This document shows, in pieces, positions 44,083-51,976 of a DNA stretch of 64,000 bases. The DNA is from Pseudomonadota bacterium. GTDB lineage: Bacteria; Pseudomonadota; Alphaproteobacteria; Rhodobacterales; Rhodobacteraceae. The stretch's first letter is position 1; each line of letters opens with the position of its first letter. The stretch covers positions 1 to 64,000 of the forward strand of contig CAUJIP010000123.1 in NCBI GenBank assembly GCA_963205235.1, in the 5' to 3' direction. A model generated the notes under the pieces. The model was not told the origin of the DNA, did no database searches, and saw only the letters and a program-made list of their open reading frames with translations. The translations under genes were made by a program, and so were the position numbers.

Positions 44083-46422
44083 ATGACCATCAAGGAAATC
44101 TTCGACAGCATGGCCTACGGCCCCGCCCCCGAAAGCGCCAGCGAAGCCCTCGCCTGGATTGCCAAGCACAATGGCACCTTCGGCCATTACATCGACGGCA
44201 GCTTCACCGCGCCCGGTGAGACCTTCGCCACCCACAACCCCGCCACCGGCAAACCCCTCGCCCATGTCACCCAAGGCACCGCCGAGGACGTCACCAAAGC
44301 CGTCCAAGCCGCCCGCCGCGCCCAGCCGAAATGGGCCGCTCTCCCCGCCCACAAACGCGCGCAATACCTCTACGCCCTCGCCCGCCTCACCCAGAAACAC
44401 TCCCGCCTCCTCGCCACCCTGGAAACCCTCGACAACGGCAAACCGATCCGCGAATCCCGCGACATCGACATCCCCCTCGTCGCCCGCCACTTCTCCTACC
44501 ACGCGGGCCTCGCCCAACTCCTCCCGGCCGAACACCCCGACCTCCAACCCCTCGGCGTCTGCGGCGCAATCATCCCCTGGAACTTCCCCCTCCTGATGCT
44601 CGCCTGGAAGGTCGCCCCCGCGCTCGCCGCCGGGAACACCGTCGTCCTCAAACCCGCCGAATACACCCCCCTCACCGCCCTCCTCTTCGCCGAAATCAGC
44701 AAAGAAGCAGGCCTCCCCAAGGGCGTGCTCAACATCGTCACCGGCGACGGCACCACCGGCGCAGCCCTCGTAGACAGCCCGGTTGACAAGATCGCCTTCA
44801 CCGGCTCCACCTCCGTCGGCAAACGTATCCGCGAAGCCACCGCAGGCACCGGCAAGGCCCTCACCCTCGAACTCGGCGGCAAATCCCCCTACATCGTCTT
44901 CGACGACGCCGACCTTGACAGCGCCATCGAAGGCCTCGTCGACGCCATCTGGTTCAACCAGGGCCAGGTCTGCTGCGCCGGCTCCCGCCTCCTCGTCCAG
45001 GAAGGCATCGCCCCCCGCTTCTACGACAAACTCAAACGCCGGATGGACGGCCTCCGGGTCGGCGACCCCCTCGACAAGGCCATCGACATCGGCGCCATCG
45101 TCGACCCGATCCAACTCCGCACCATCACCGACCTCGTCGCCAAAAACCCCGAGGGCGACCACTACCAGGCCCCCTGCCCCCTCCCGAGCCTTGGCTCCTT
45201 CTACCCCCCCACCCTCATCACCGGCCTCGGCACCGCCTCCCCCCTCATGCAGGAAGAAATCTTCGGCCCCGTCCTCGTCGCCATGACCTTTCGCACGCCC
45301 GAAGAAGCCGTCGCATTGGCCAACAACACCCGCTACGGCCTCGCCGCCACCGTCTGGACCGAGAACATCAACCTCGCCCTCGACATCGCCCCCAAACTCA
45401 AGGCCGGGGTCGTCTGGGTCAACGCCACCAACCTCTTCGACGCCGCTGCAGGCTTCGGGGGCGTCCGCGAATCCGGCTTCGGGCGTGAGGGCGGGTGGGA
45501 GGGCCTGATGGCCTACCTCAAACCCGCCGCCAAACCCGCCGCCCTGAAACCCGTCACCACCCCGGCAGTCCCCACGGACCCCCAAGTCGACACCCTAGAC
45601 CGCACCGCCAAGATGTACATCGGCGGCAAACAGGCCCGCCCCGACTCTGGCTACTCGCAACCCGTCTACAGCCCCAAAGGCCACCTCCTCGGCCACGTCG
45701 GCATCGGCAACCGCAAGGACATCCGCAACGCGGTCGAGGCCGCCCACGCCGCCAAAGGCTGGGCCAAAACAACGGCCTACAACCGCGCCCAGGTCCTCTA
45801 CTTCATCGCCGAAAACCTCTCCGCCCGCGCGACGGAGTTCGCCCAGCGCATCCAGGACCTCACCGGCAAACCAGGGCTTGCCGAGGTCGAAGCCTCCATC
45901 CAACGCCTCTTCACCTACGCCGCCTGGGCCGACAAATACGACGGGTCCGCCAAATCCGTCCCGATCCGCGGCATCGCCCTTGCGATGAACGAACCCGTCG
46001 GCGTGATCGGCATCCTCGCCCCCAACGAATGCCCCCTCCTCGGCCCCATCTCCACCCTCGCCCCCGCCATCGCGATGGGCAACACGGTCGTCCTCGTCCC
46101 CGGAGCCTCCCCCCTCGCCGCCACCGACTTCTACCAGGTCCTCGACACCTCTGACCTCCCCGCCGGAGTCGTCAACATCGTCACCGGTCCCGCCCCCGAC
46201 CTCGCGAAATCCCTTGCCGGCCACATGGACGTGGACGCGGTGTGGAGCTTCTCCTCCCACCCCCTCTCCGCCCTGATCGAGGCCGAGGGAGCCTCCAACC
46301 TCAAACGCACCTGGGTCAACCACGGTCGCGCGAGAGACTGGCTCTCCCCCACCTCCGAAGGCCGGCCGTTCCTGGCCCAGGCGACCGAGATCAAGACGGT
46401 CTGGGTGCCGTATGGGGAGTGA
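44083..46422 (+). CDS. ALDH16-type double-domain aldehyde dehydrogenase
   Basis: 779 residues made of two aldehyde dehydrogenase domains. The first is complete: IIPWNFPLLMLAWK, FTGSTSVGKRI, the general-base Glu in LELGGKSPYIV, and the nucleophile in NQGQVCCAGSR. The second (from about residue 510, MYIGGKQARPDSGY) keeps the NAD-fold parts (GVIGILAPNECPLLGPI) but has no catalytic-Cys block and ends early at VWVPYGE. This is the ALDH16 layout known from bacteria, including marine Rhodobacteraceae. Placement after deoC suggests acetaldehyde as substrate. Leucine is encoded mostly by CTC here, unlike neighbouring genes, and the strand is strongly C-rich. Confidence 0.92.
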   Translation: MTIKEIFDSMAYGPAPESASEALAWIAKHNGTFGHYIDGSFTAPGETFATHNPATGKPLAHVTQGTAEDVTKAVQAARRAQPKWAALPAHKRAQYLYALARLTQKHSRLLATLETLDNGKPIRESRDIDIPLVARHFSYHAGLAQLLPAEHPDLQPLGVCGAIIPWNFPLLMLAWKVAPALAAGNTVVLKPAEYTPLTALLFAEISKEAGLPKGVLNIVTGDGTTGAALVDSPVDKIAFTGSTSVGKRIREATAGTGKALTLELGGKSPYIVFDDADLDSAIEGLVDAIWFNQGQVCCAGSRLLVQEGIAPRFYDKLKRRMDGLRVGDPLDKAIDIGAIVDPIQLRTITDLVAKNPEGDHYQAPCPLPSLGSFYPPTLITGLGTASPLMQEEIFGPVLVAMTFRTPEEAVALANNTRYGLAATVWTENINLALDIAPKLKAGVVWVNATNLFDAAAGFGGVRESGFGREGGWEGLMAYLKPAAKPAALKPVTTPAVPTDPQVDTLDRTAKMYIGGKQARPDSGYSQPVYSPKGHLLGHVGIGNRKDIRNAVEAAHAAKGWAKTTAYNRAQVLYFIAENLSARATEFAQRIQDLTGKPGLAEVEASIQRLFTYAAWADKYDGSAKSVPIRGIALAMNEPVGVIGILAPNECPLLGPISTLAPAIAMGNTVVLVPGASPLAATDFYQVLDTSDLPAGVVNIVTGPAPDLAKSLAGHMDVDAVWSFSSHPLSALIEAEGASNLKRTWVNHGRARDWLSPTSEGRPFLAQATEIKTVWVPYGE

Positions 46423-46441
46423 CGCCCTCAACGGCGTAGTT

Positions 46442-46493
46442 GTAGGGTGGGTGCCAACCCACCGTCGCCGGGAAGGGGGGTTGGCACCCACCC
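46442..46493. repeat. Inverted pair of GTAG-type REP hairpins
   Basis: The first element is GTAG + GGTGGGTGCCAACCCACC (46442-46463). The second is its inverted copy GGTTGGCACCCACCC (46479-46493). The two can also pair with one another in a 15-bp stem, the BIME-like arrangement of REP elements. It lies 20 bases after the ALDH16 stop. Confidence 0.7.
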
Positions 46494-46536
46494 AACAACT
46501 CGCTGCGAGGATGTGAATGGCGCGACCGGTTGACGA

Positions 46537-46923
46537 GTGGTTGCTTTCTTTTGGATTCACGCTTCGTCCGCCATTCTTGCGCCGCATGCGATCGCAACGA
46601 CAGACCCTGTCCGAAAGACTCGCTCTGGTCACCTTTTTCGGAAGCTCTGGGGCTCCAAAGCGGCACATGATCTCGAAGATCGGCGGTCGAGAAGACAGGC
46701 TTGCTTACAGCGACACAGCCCCATTCATCTGGTTCTGGACCCCCAAACCGTCCTTCCGGAAAACACTCAAGCCCGGTGGACCGCGGCATATTGGGGGCCT
46801 GCTACGTGGTTTTGGACCCGCGATCTTTCAACTTTGCTCGCTCTTGATGACATGGAGTTTCACATCAGGCCTGACGAGGCTGAAGCGCTGGAGACGGCGC
46901 TGTTTGACAACAGACAGCCGTAG
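46537..46923 (+). CDS. Hypothetical 128-residue ORF between REP elements
   Basis: This is the best protein-like reading in the 46.4-47.0 kb gap. The C-terminal half (HLVLDPQTVLPENTQARWTA, RDLSTLLALDDMEFHIRPDE) is acidic and balanced in composition. The N-terminal half looks like shadow sequence, so the true gene may be frameshifted or start later. No family is recognised and no clear ribosome site is seen. The reading ends exactly at the next REP element. Overlapping ORFs in the other frames are less credible. Confidence 0.3.
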   Translation: MVAFFWIHASSAILAPHAIATTDPVRKTRSGHLFRKLWGSKAAHDLEDRRSRRQACLQRHSPIHLVLDPQTVLPENTQARWTAAYWGPATWFWTRDLSTLLALDDMEFHIRPDEAEALETALFDNRQP

Positions 46924-46941
46924 GGTGAGTGCCAACCCACC
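46920..46941 (+). repeat. GTAG-type REP hairpin
   Basis: GTAG + GGTGAGTGCCAACCCACC, one mismatch from the copy at 46442. The TAG is also the stop codon of the hypothetical ORF before it. Confidence 0.65.
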
Positions 46942-46966
46942 TCCCCATCGGCCGACCCTCGCAAAC

Positions 46967-46987
46967 GGTGGGTTCCACCCACCCTAC
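46967..46987 (-). repeat. GTAG-type REP hairpin at the RAYT gene end
   Basis: On the minus strand this reads GTAG + GGTGGGTGGAACCCACC. The TAG of the GTAG head is the stop codon of the RAYT gene. With the copy at 46920 it forms an inverted pair. Confidence 0.65.
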
Positions 46988-47508
46988 TCCCCGAACACAC
47001 CTTCGATGCTTGCGCCTGACCATTCCGGCTCGATCATGCCCAAACGGATCTCCCGGTGGATCGACGAGTATGGCCACTCCACCGGCTTCTCGACTAGCCC
47101 ATGCTTCACCGGGTTCCACCAGCAATACCGCAAATGCGTCGTGAAATCGCGCTCATCGCGGATGTGATGATCCCAGAACCGCCGCTGCCACAGCCCGCTC
47201 TCGCCTTTCGCGACTTTCGATGCGCTCCGATGGCCGATCAGTCCGACGGCCTTGGTGAACCGGGCTTTGATCTTCTTCCACCTTGTCGAGTAGTCCGCAT
47301 CACCTTCCGGCAATGTCCAGACGCAATGCAAATGGTCGGGCAAAACGATCCATGCGTCGATGAAAACCGGATAGTCCGAGAGAGTTGCGCCAACGGCACG
47401 ACGAAGGGCATCAATCTCCTGCACGAGCAAGTCTGACCGACGGTCGGCTAACGCTACGGTGAAGAATACCGATGCGCCTGCAACCTTCGGTCTGATGTAT
47501 CTGGACAT
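46984..47508 (-). CDS. REP-associated tyrosine transposase (RAYT, TnpA_REP)
   Basis: A 174-residue Y1/HUH single-strand transposase of the IS200/RAYT kind. The metal-binding HUH motif appears as PDHLHCVWTLP, and the catalytic Tyr is likely that in LRYCWWNPVKHGLV. WIVLPDH, the helix RWKKIKARFTKAVG, LWQRRFWDHHIRDERDF and KPVEWPYSSIHR are typical RAYT blocks. RAYTs recognise the GTAG tetranucleotide next to REP hairpins, and this gene is flanked by such hairpins on both sides. It appears intact. There are no IS-type terminal structures of its own, as expected for a domesticated single-copy RAYT. Confidence 0.9.
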   Translation of the reverse strand: MSRYIRPKVAGASVFFTVALADRRSDLLVQEIDALRRAVGATLSDYPVFIDAWIVLPDHLHCVWTLPEGDADYSTRWKKIKARFTKAVGLIGHRSASKVAKGESGLWQRRFWDHHIRDERDFTTHLRYCWWNPVKHGLVEKPVEWPYSSIHREIRLGMIEPEWSGASIEGVFGE

Positions 47509-47554
47509 TCATCCGGTCTATCCGAACAATGTTAACCGAACCTTTCCGACCCTC

Positions 47555-47576
47555 GCAGGGTGGGTGCCAACCCACC
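47555..47576 (+). repeat. REP hairpin upstream of the RAYT gene
   Basis: GCAG + GGTGGGTGCCAACCCACC. The palindrome is identical to the 46442 copy, with one change in the GTAG head. It lies about 47 bases before the RAYT start. Confidence 0.6.
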
Positions 47577-47711
47577 ACCCCCGTCACCCCCCCATGGTTA
47601 ACACCCCCTCCGTCTCCCCAAGGGCAAGACGGAAGGAAGACAAAAGCAAGACGTTTGGAAGACGCTTAACCTTCCCGAAACCTGTCGGATTAAGCCTGCG
47701 GTCTCAGGCCC

Positions 47712-50177
47712 TTACTGCCCCCGCCCGAACCGCCGCAGCCGCAGGGCGTTGCCGATCACGAAGACCGACGACAACGACATCGCCCCGGCCCCCAGCGCGG
47801 GGGACAGGAGGAGGCCGTAGGCAGGCCACAGCGCCCCCGCCGCGACCGGGATCAGGACGGCGTTATAGGCGAAGGCCCAGAACAGGTTCTGCTTGATATT
47901 GCGCATCACCGCGCGGGACAACGCTATGGCTTGGGGGACCGATGGCAGGCGACCCGCCACCAGAACCACCTCGGCCGCCTCGATGGCGACCTCGGTGCCG
48001 GTTCCCATCGCGATGCCCACATCCGCCTCGGCCAAGGCGGGGGCGTCGTTGATGCCGTCGCCGACAAAGGCCAATGGACCCAAGGCCTTGAGGCCGCGCA
48101 GCACCTGAACCTTGCCTGCGGGCAGAACCTCGGCATGAACCTCGTCGATGCCCAACCCACGGGCAATTGCCTCGGCCGTGCGACGGTTGTCGCCGCTGAT
48201 CAGCACGACCCGAAGACCCAATGATTTCAAAGCGGTAATGGCGGCAGGGGTCGTCGGCTTGACCGGATCGGCCACCGCCAGAACCGCCGCCAGCTTGCCA
48301 TCCAAGGCGGCATAAAGCGGCGTCTTCCCCTCATCCCCCAACCGCGCGGCATCGGCGACAAAGGGTCCAAGGTCCAGACCCAACTTGGCCATGTACCGGT
48401 CAGCCCCCGAGGCCACCTCGACACCGCCAACACGAGCACGGACACCCAACCCGGTAAGCGTTTGAAATTCCGTGATTTCCGGCAGGGAAAGCCCCTCATC
48501 CCCCGCCGCCTTGACCACCGCTTGGGCGATGGGATGTTCAGACTTCGCCTCCACCGCCGCCAGTCGGGCCAGCACGTCGGACCGCTCAAATCCCGGCGCA
48601 AGGATCAGGTCGGTCAACGCCGGACGCCCCTCAGTGAGGGTGCCGGTCTTGTCCAAAGCCACCGTCCTGACCCCCTGCAAGGCCTGCAAGGCATCGCCCT
48701 TGCGAAACAGGATCCCCAGTTCCGCCCCCCGCCCGGTGCCGACAAGGATCGAGGTCGGGGTGGCAAGCCCCATGGCACAGGGGCAGGCGATGATCAGGAC
48801 AGTCACCGCATTGACCAAGGCAAGGCCCAGGGCGGGGCTGGGGCCGAAGACCATCCAGGTCAGAAAGGTCAGCAAAGACAAGGCCATGACCACCGGCACG
48901 AACCAGAGCGTGACCTTGTCGACCAGGGCCTGCACCGGCAGCTTGCCGCCCTGCGCGGCTTCGACCATGCGGATGATCTGCGACAGCAGGGTGGCCGCGC
49001 CCACCTCGGTCGCGCGGAATTGCAGGTGGCCCGCCTGGTTCACCGTGCCACCTGTGACCCGCGCGCCGATGGTCTTTTCCTGCGGCAGCGGTTCCCCGGT
49101 GATCATGCTTTCGTCGATCCAGCTTTGACCTTCGGTCACCTCGCCATCGGTGGGCACGCGGTCCCCCGGACGCAGGTCGATCAGATCGCCGGGGACAAGG
49201 TCCGCCACCGGAATTTCCAGCACTTGGCCGTCGCGGAGCACGGTTGCGGTTCGGGGTTGCAGTCCCACAAGCCGTTGAATGGCCGCCGAACTTTGGCCCT
49301 TGGCCCGCGCCTCAAGGAAGCGGCCCAGGAGCACCAGACCGACGATGACGGCGGCAGCTTCAAAATAGACATTCGCCGTGCCTTCGGGCAGCAAGGAGGG
49401 GGCAAAAGTGGCGACGACCGAAAACCCATAGGCGGCCAACGTGCCGACGGCGACAAGGCTGTTCATGTCGGGGGCGGCCCGCAAAAGCGCAGGAATGCCA
49501 AGGCGATAGAAGCCGCGCCCCGGCCCGATCAGAACCAGCGTTGTCAGCACGAACTGGACCAGACGGCTGCCCTGCATGCCCAGCGTAGACATCACCAAGT
49601 GATGGACGGAGTCGAAAAGATGCGCGCCCATCTCTAGCGTGAAGATCGGCAGGATCAGGATCGCGGCCAACAGCAGGTTCCGTTTCTGCGCCGCCGCTTC
49701 GGTCTCAATTCGGGCCGTCGTGGTCGCCTCATCCTCGCGCACGGAAGAGACCGTACGCGCCGTATAGCCTGCCGCCTCGACCGCCGACAGCAGGGCCTTG
49801 GGGTCGGCGTTGCCGGTGACGCTGGCCCGTTCGGTGGCAAGGTTCACACTGGCCGACTGCACCCCCGGAACGCGGGTCAGGGCCCGTTCCACCCGCGCGA
49901 CGCAGGAGGCGCAGGTCATCCCCTCGACCCCAAGGTCGACGGTGGTGACCGCGATATCATAGCCGGCATCCTCGACCGCCTTTACCAGACCCGCCCGGTC
50001 AAGGTTTGCCCCCGTGACCTCAGCCCGTCCGGTCAGCAGGTTCACGGCGGCGGTTTCAACACCCGGCACCTTGGTCAGCGCCCGTTCGACCCTTGCCGAA
50101 CAGGCGGCGCAGGTCATGCCGTCGACTTTCAACTCAATCTGGCGGGAGGGGTCGGGGTGGGTCTGGGCCTTGGTCAT
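47712..50177 (-). CDS. copA: Copper-exporting P1B-type ATPase
   Basis: An 821-residue P1B-1 ATPase that pumps Cu(I) out of the cytoplasm. It has two N-terminal metal-binding domains ([11 protein letters not shown] and [11 protein letters not shown]). Eight membrane helices include the CPC transport motif in [12 protein letters not shown]. The TGEPLPQ actuator loop, the phosphorylated Asp in DKTGTLTEG, the SEHPIA ATP-site motif, [10 protein letters not shown] and a C-terminal [12 protein letters not shown] ... [11 protein letters not shown] complete the family set. AAGGAG precedes the MTKAQTHP start. It is divergent from copZ, with 93 bases between the starts. Confidence 0.96.
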   Translation of the reverse strand: MTKAQTHPDPSRQIELKVDGMTCAACSARVERALTKVPGVETAAVNLLTGRAEVTGANLDRAGLVKAVEDAGYDIAVTTVDLGVEGMTCASCVARVERALTRVPGVQSASVNLATERASVTGNADPKALLSAVEAAGYTARTVSSVREDEATTTARIETEAAAQKRNLLLAAILILPIFTLEMGAHLFDSVHHLVMSTLGMQGSRLVQFVLTTLVLIGPGRGFYRLGIPALLRAAPDMNSLVAVGTLAAYGFSVVATFAPSLLPEGTANVYFEAAAVIVGLVLLGRFLEARAKGQSSAAIQRLVGLQPRTATVLRDGQVLEIPVADLVPGDLIDLRPGDRVPTDGEVTEGQSWIDESMITGEPLPQEKTIGARVTGGTVNQAGHLQFRATEVGAATLLSQIIRMVEAAQGGKLPVQALVDKVTLWFVPVVMALSLLTFLTWMVFGPSPALGLALVNAVTVLIIACPCAMGLATPTSILVGTGRGAELGILFRKGDALQALQGVRTVALDKTGTLTEGRPALTDLILAPGFERSDVLARLAAVEAKSEHPIAQAVVKAAGDEGLSLPEITEFQTLTGLGVRARVGGVEVASGADRYMAKLGLDLGPFVADAARLGDEGKTPLYAALDGKLAAVLAVADPVKPTTPAAITALKSLGLRVVLISGDNRRTAEAIARGLGIDEVHAEVLPAGKVQVLRGLKALGPLAFVGDGINDAPALAEADVGIAMGTGTEVAIEAAEVVLVAGRLPSVPQAIALSRAVMRNIKQNLFWAFAYNAVLIPVAAGALWPAYGLLLSPALGAGAMSLSSVFVIGNALRLRRFGRGQ

Positions 50178-50206
50178 GGCAGGACTCCTTCTGGCCGAGA
50201 TAGGGC

Positions 50207-50237
50207 TTGCCCTTCCCCGCACTCAAGAGGAGAATTG
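50207..50237 (+). promoter_or_regulatory. Candidate MerR/CueR-type promoter in the copA-copZ gap
   Basis: TTGCCC followed by a long (about 19-base) spacer containing CTTCCCC...GAGGAG, an imperfect dyad, and an AT-rich GAATTG. Long-spacer promoters with such dyads are typical of CueR-controlled copper genes. The match is weak and no cueR gene is in the window. Confidence 0.25.
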
Positions 50238-50270
50238 GTCCCGCACGCGACGGAACGCAAGGGGTGGCAG

Positions 50271-50459
50271 ATGCAGTTTCACATCGAGAACATGACCTGC
50301 GGTGGCTGCGTCAAGGGGGTCACGCGGGCGATCCAGTCGCAGGACCCCGCAGCCGAAGTCAGCGCGGACCTGGAGAGCCATCAGGTTCAGGTCACCACCT
50401 CTGCCCCGCGGGAAAAACTGGTTTCCGCCTTGGCTGAGGCTGGGTTCACGGCGGTCTGA
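50271..50459 (+). CDS. copZ: CopZ-like copper chaperone (HMA domain)
   Basis: A 62-residue single heavy-metal-associated domain with the metal-binding NMTCGGCVKGVTRAI and the typical C-terminal KLVSALAEAGF. It delivers Cu(I), presumably to CopA encoded divergently next door. An AAGGGG site precedes the ATG at 50271; the track ORF runs 38 codons too far upstream. Confidence 0.9.
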   Translation: MQFHIENMTCGGCVKGVTRAIQSQDPAAEVSADLESHQVQVTTSAPREKLVSALAEAGFTAV

Positions 50460-50587
50460 CGGGTCCGGGGTCCGGAGTGGGCTTTGGGGTGCCCGCGCGC
50501 GGACAGCTTTGTGATCCGTTTGATGTCAATGGCTTTGCTGCGGGCGTTAGGGATTTGGCAAGGTTTCCGGATGTGGGGAATTGGCGA

Positions 50588-50609
50588 GTCGGTCTGAAGC
50601 CCGACCTAC
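50588..50609 (-). repeat. GTAG-headed REP-like hairpin
   Basis: On the minus strand: GTAG + GTCGGGCTTCAGACCGAC, close to the copies at 1886 and 1977. It lies upstream of the toxin-antitoxin operon. Confidence 0.6.
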
Positions 50610-50616
50610 GGTTGAT

Positions 50617-50662
50617 TTTTGTACAGATGTGACATATCTTGTGTTTCTGACGTTTTGTACAA
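50617..50662. promoter_or_regulatory. Paired TTTTGTACA sites before the antitoxin gene
   Basis: TTTTGTACA occurs at 50617-50625 and again at 50653-50661 in direct orientation, 36 bases apart; the second extends to the palindrome TTGTACAA. They bracket the likely promoter and are good candidates for antitoxin/toxin autorepression sites. Confidence 0.45.
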
Positions 50663-50674
50663 ACTGGACACACC

Positions 50675-50950
50675 ATGATCGAAGTCACCGTATCGGAAGC
50701 GCGGGAGCGGCTGGCGGACCTGTTGGGCAAGGTCCAGCACGGCGGCGAGGATGTGACCATCAAGAAGCACGGGAAGCCGGTGGCGGTGATGATCTCGGCC
50801 GAGGCGATGGAATACTATGAGCGGCTGGAGAATGAGGAACTGGCGCGCGAAGGGGCCAGGGCCTATGCGGAGTATCTGGCGGACCCGTCGCAGGCGGTGA
50901 CGCTGGAACAGTATCTGGCGGAAACGGCGGCTGAACGCGCTGCGGAATGA
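50675..50950 (+). CDS. Phd/YefM-family antitoxin
   Basis: A 91-residue antitoxin. The N-terminal DNA-binding part is IEVTVSEARERLADLLGKV followed by VTIKKHGKPVAVMISAEAMEYY, the Phd/YefM signature. The C-terminal half is acidic and helical and should wrap the toxin. It neutralises the RelE-like protein encoded next (ATGA overlap) and probably represses its own operon through the paired TTTTGTACA sites upstream. Confidence 0.92.
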   Translation: MIEVTVSEARERLADLLGKVQHGGEDVTIKKHGKPVAVMISAEAMEYYERLENEELAREGARAYAEYLADPSQAVTLEQYLAETAAERAAE

Positions 50951-51207
50951 CCTACCAGATCGAACTGTCGCCCGAAGCGAAGAAGAACCTGCGGCGGATC
51001 AGGGACCAGCGGCTGCACGAAAGGCTGATCGCAGCGATTGCTGACCTGGCGAGTGACCCCCGCCCGCCGGGCTGTCTGAAACTGGTGGGCGAGGTCAACC
51101 AGTGGCGGGTCCGGGTTGGGGATTGGCGGGTGGTCTATGTGATCGAGGACGGGCGGTTGATGGTGCTGGTGGTTCGGGTCGCGCCGAGGAGTGGGGTGTA
51201 TGGGTAG
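50947..51207 (+). CDS. RelE/ParE-superfamily toxin
   Basis: An 86-residue toxin of the RelE fold: YQIELSPEAKKNLRRI, the helix LHERLIAAIADL, then the beta segments KLVGEVNQWRVRVGDWRVVYVIEDGRLMVLVVRVAPR with the basic residues used for ribosome-dependent mRNA cleavage in RelE relatives. It is co-translated with the antitoxin. It could instead be ParE-like (gyrase-targeting), but WRVRVGDWRVVYVI is more RelE-like. A REP hairpin follows five bases after its stop. Confidence 0.9.
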   Translation: MTYQIELSPEAKKNLRRIRDQRLHERLIAAIADLASDPRPPGCLKLVGEVNQWRVRVGDWRVVYVIEDGRLMVLVVRVAPRSGVYG

Positions 51208-51211
51208 GGGA

Positions 51212-51233
51212 GTCGGGGTGAACCCCGACCTAC
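51212..51233 (-). repeat. GTAG-headed REP-like hairpin at the end of the decayed gene
   Basis: On the minus strand: GTAG + GTCGGGGTTCACCCCGAC. The TAG of the head is the final stop codon of the decayed gene at 51230-51976. Confidence 0.6.
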
Positions 51234-51976
51234 ATTGGCTTAATATGATCATCACGTGTCGACTTAATGAACTCGATTGAGCACAACCGCACAGCTTGTT
51301 GGCGATCTCTTATTTGAAGCGCCCTCCAGCGATCACTCCAAATCAACTCCAACGATTCAATAAGGATATTATAGCCGGAAATACTGTTGATGTGTGCAAT
51401 GTCAACATTCGGCTGGCCGAGCACTTGTGAAAAATAGGCTCTTCAAAGCTCAGATGCCGAGTCGATCTTATATTCAGACATCTGGGAGAGAGCCAAAACG
51501 TTAGGATGCGCTCCCATGTCAATGAGCGCCTCGTAAGTTGAGCGGATTCCAGACGCGAGATTCACGCTCTTCTCTTCAATGATGGCAAGAGCCCTTGACC
51601 AGCCTTGCCTCTTAAATTTCTGGGCAAGGGATTCATCGCGATGACGTGCCTTCCAAGCCTCGTGGAACTCCCCATCAAACCTAAAAAGTAATGCATAACC
51701 AACGCTTTAAATTGCCTGCCTTTGCACAGGAGGCGCTTGAATTACAAGGCCCATTCGGGCGAGCAATGTCGCAACTCTAAGACTTCCCCAAGCTAGTGCG
51801 ATCATTTTCAGCGACGAAACGTTGCTGGCCTGCTCCCAATCAGTAAAGAACAGTCGAAGCAGCTCATCCGCTTGTCCAATACAAATTGGATGTGGAGCAC
51901 CTGCATTGCTTAGAGCAGCATCGAGAAAGGTCGACGCAGAGAGGTCTCCGATAATCTCTCTCGCTTCCTCACCCAT
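51230..51976 (-). pseudogene. Decayed AT-richer gene with two in-frame stops
   Basis: A single minus-strand frame runs for 249 codons from ATG at 51976 (overlapping the lepA stop), interrupted by TAA at 51707-51709 and TGA at 51443-51445. All three segments read like one soluble, mixed helical protein: [20 protein letters not shown] ..., then GEFHEAWKARHRDESLAQKF and SRALAIIEEKSVNLASGIRS ..., then GYNILIESLELIWSDRWRAL .... The ORF track shows only the first and last segments. The family is not recognised. Lower GC and different codon use than the neighbours suggest acquisition followed by decay. Readthrough or recoding is a less likely alternative. Confidence 0.6.

Noticed and set aside
43624-45585. 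653-codon minus-strand ORF opposite deoC/ALDH16
   Set aside because: Gly/Glu/Val-rich shadow created by C-ending codon bias of the plus-strand genes; no domain, no ribosome site, and the plus-strand genes are unmistakable.
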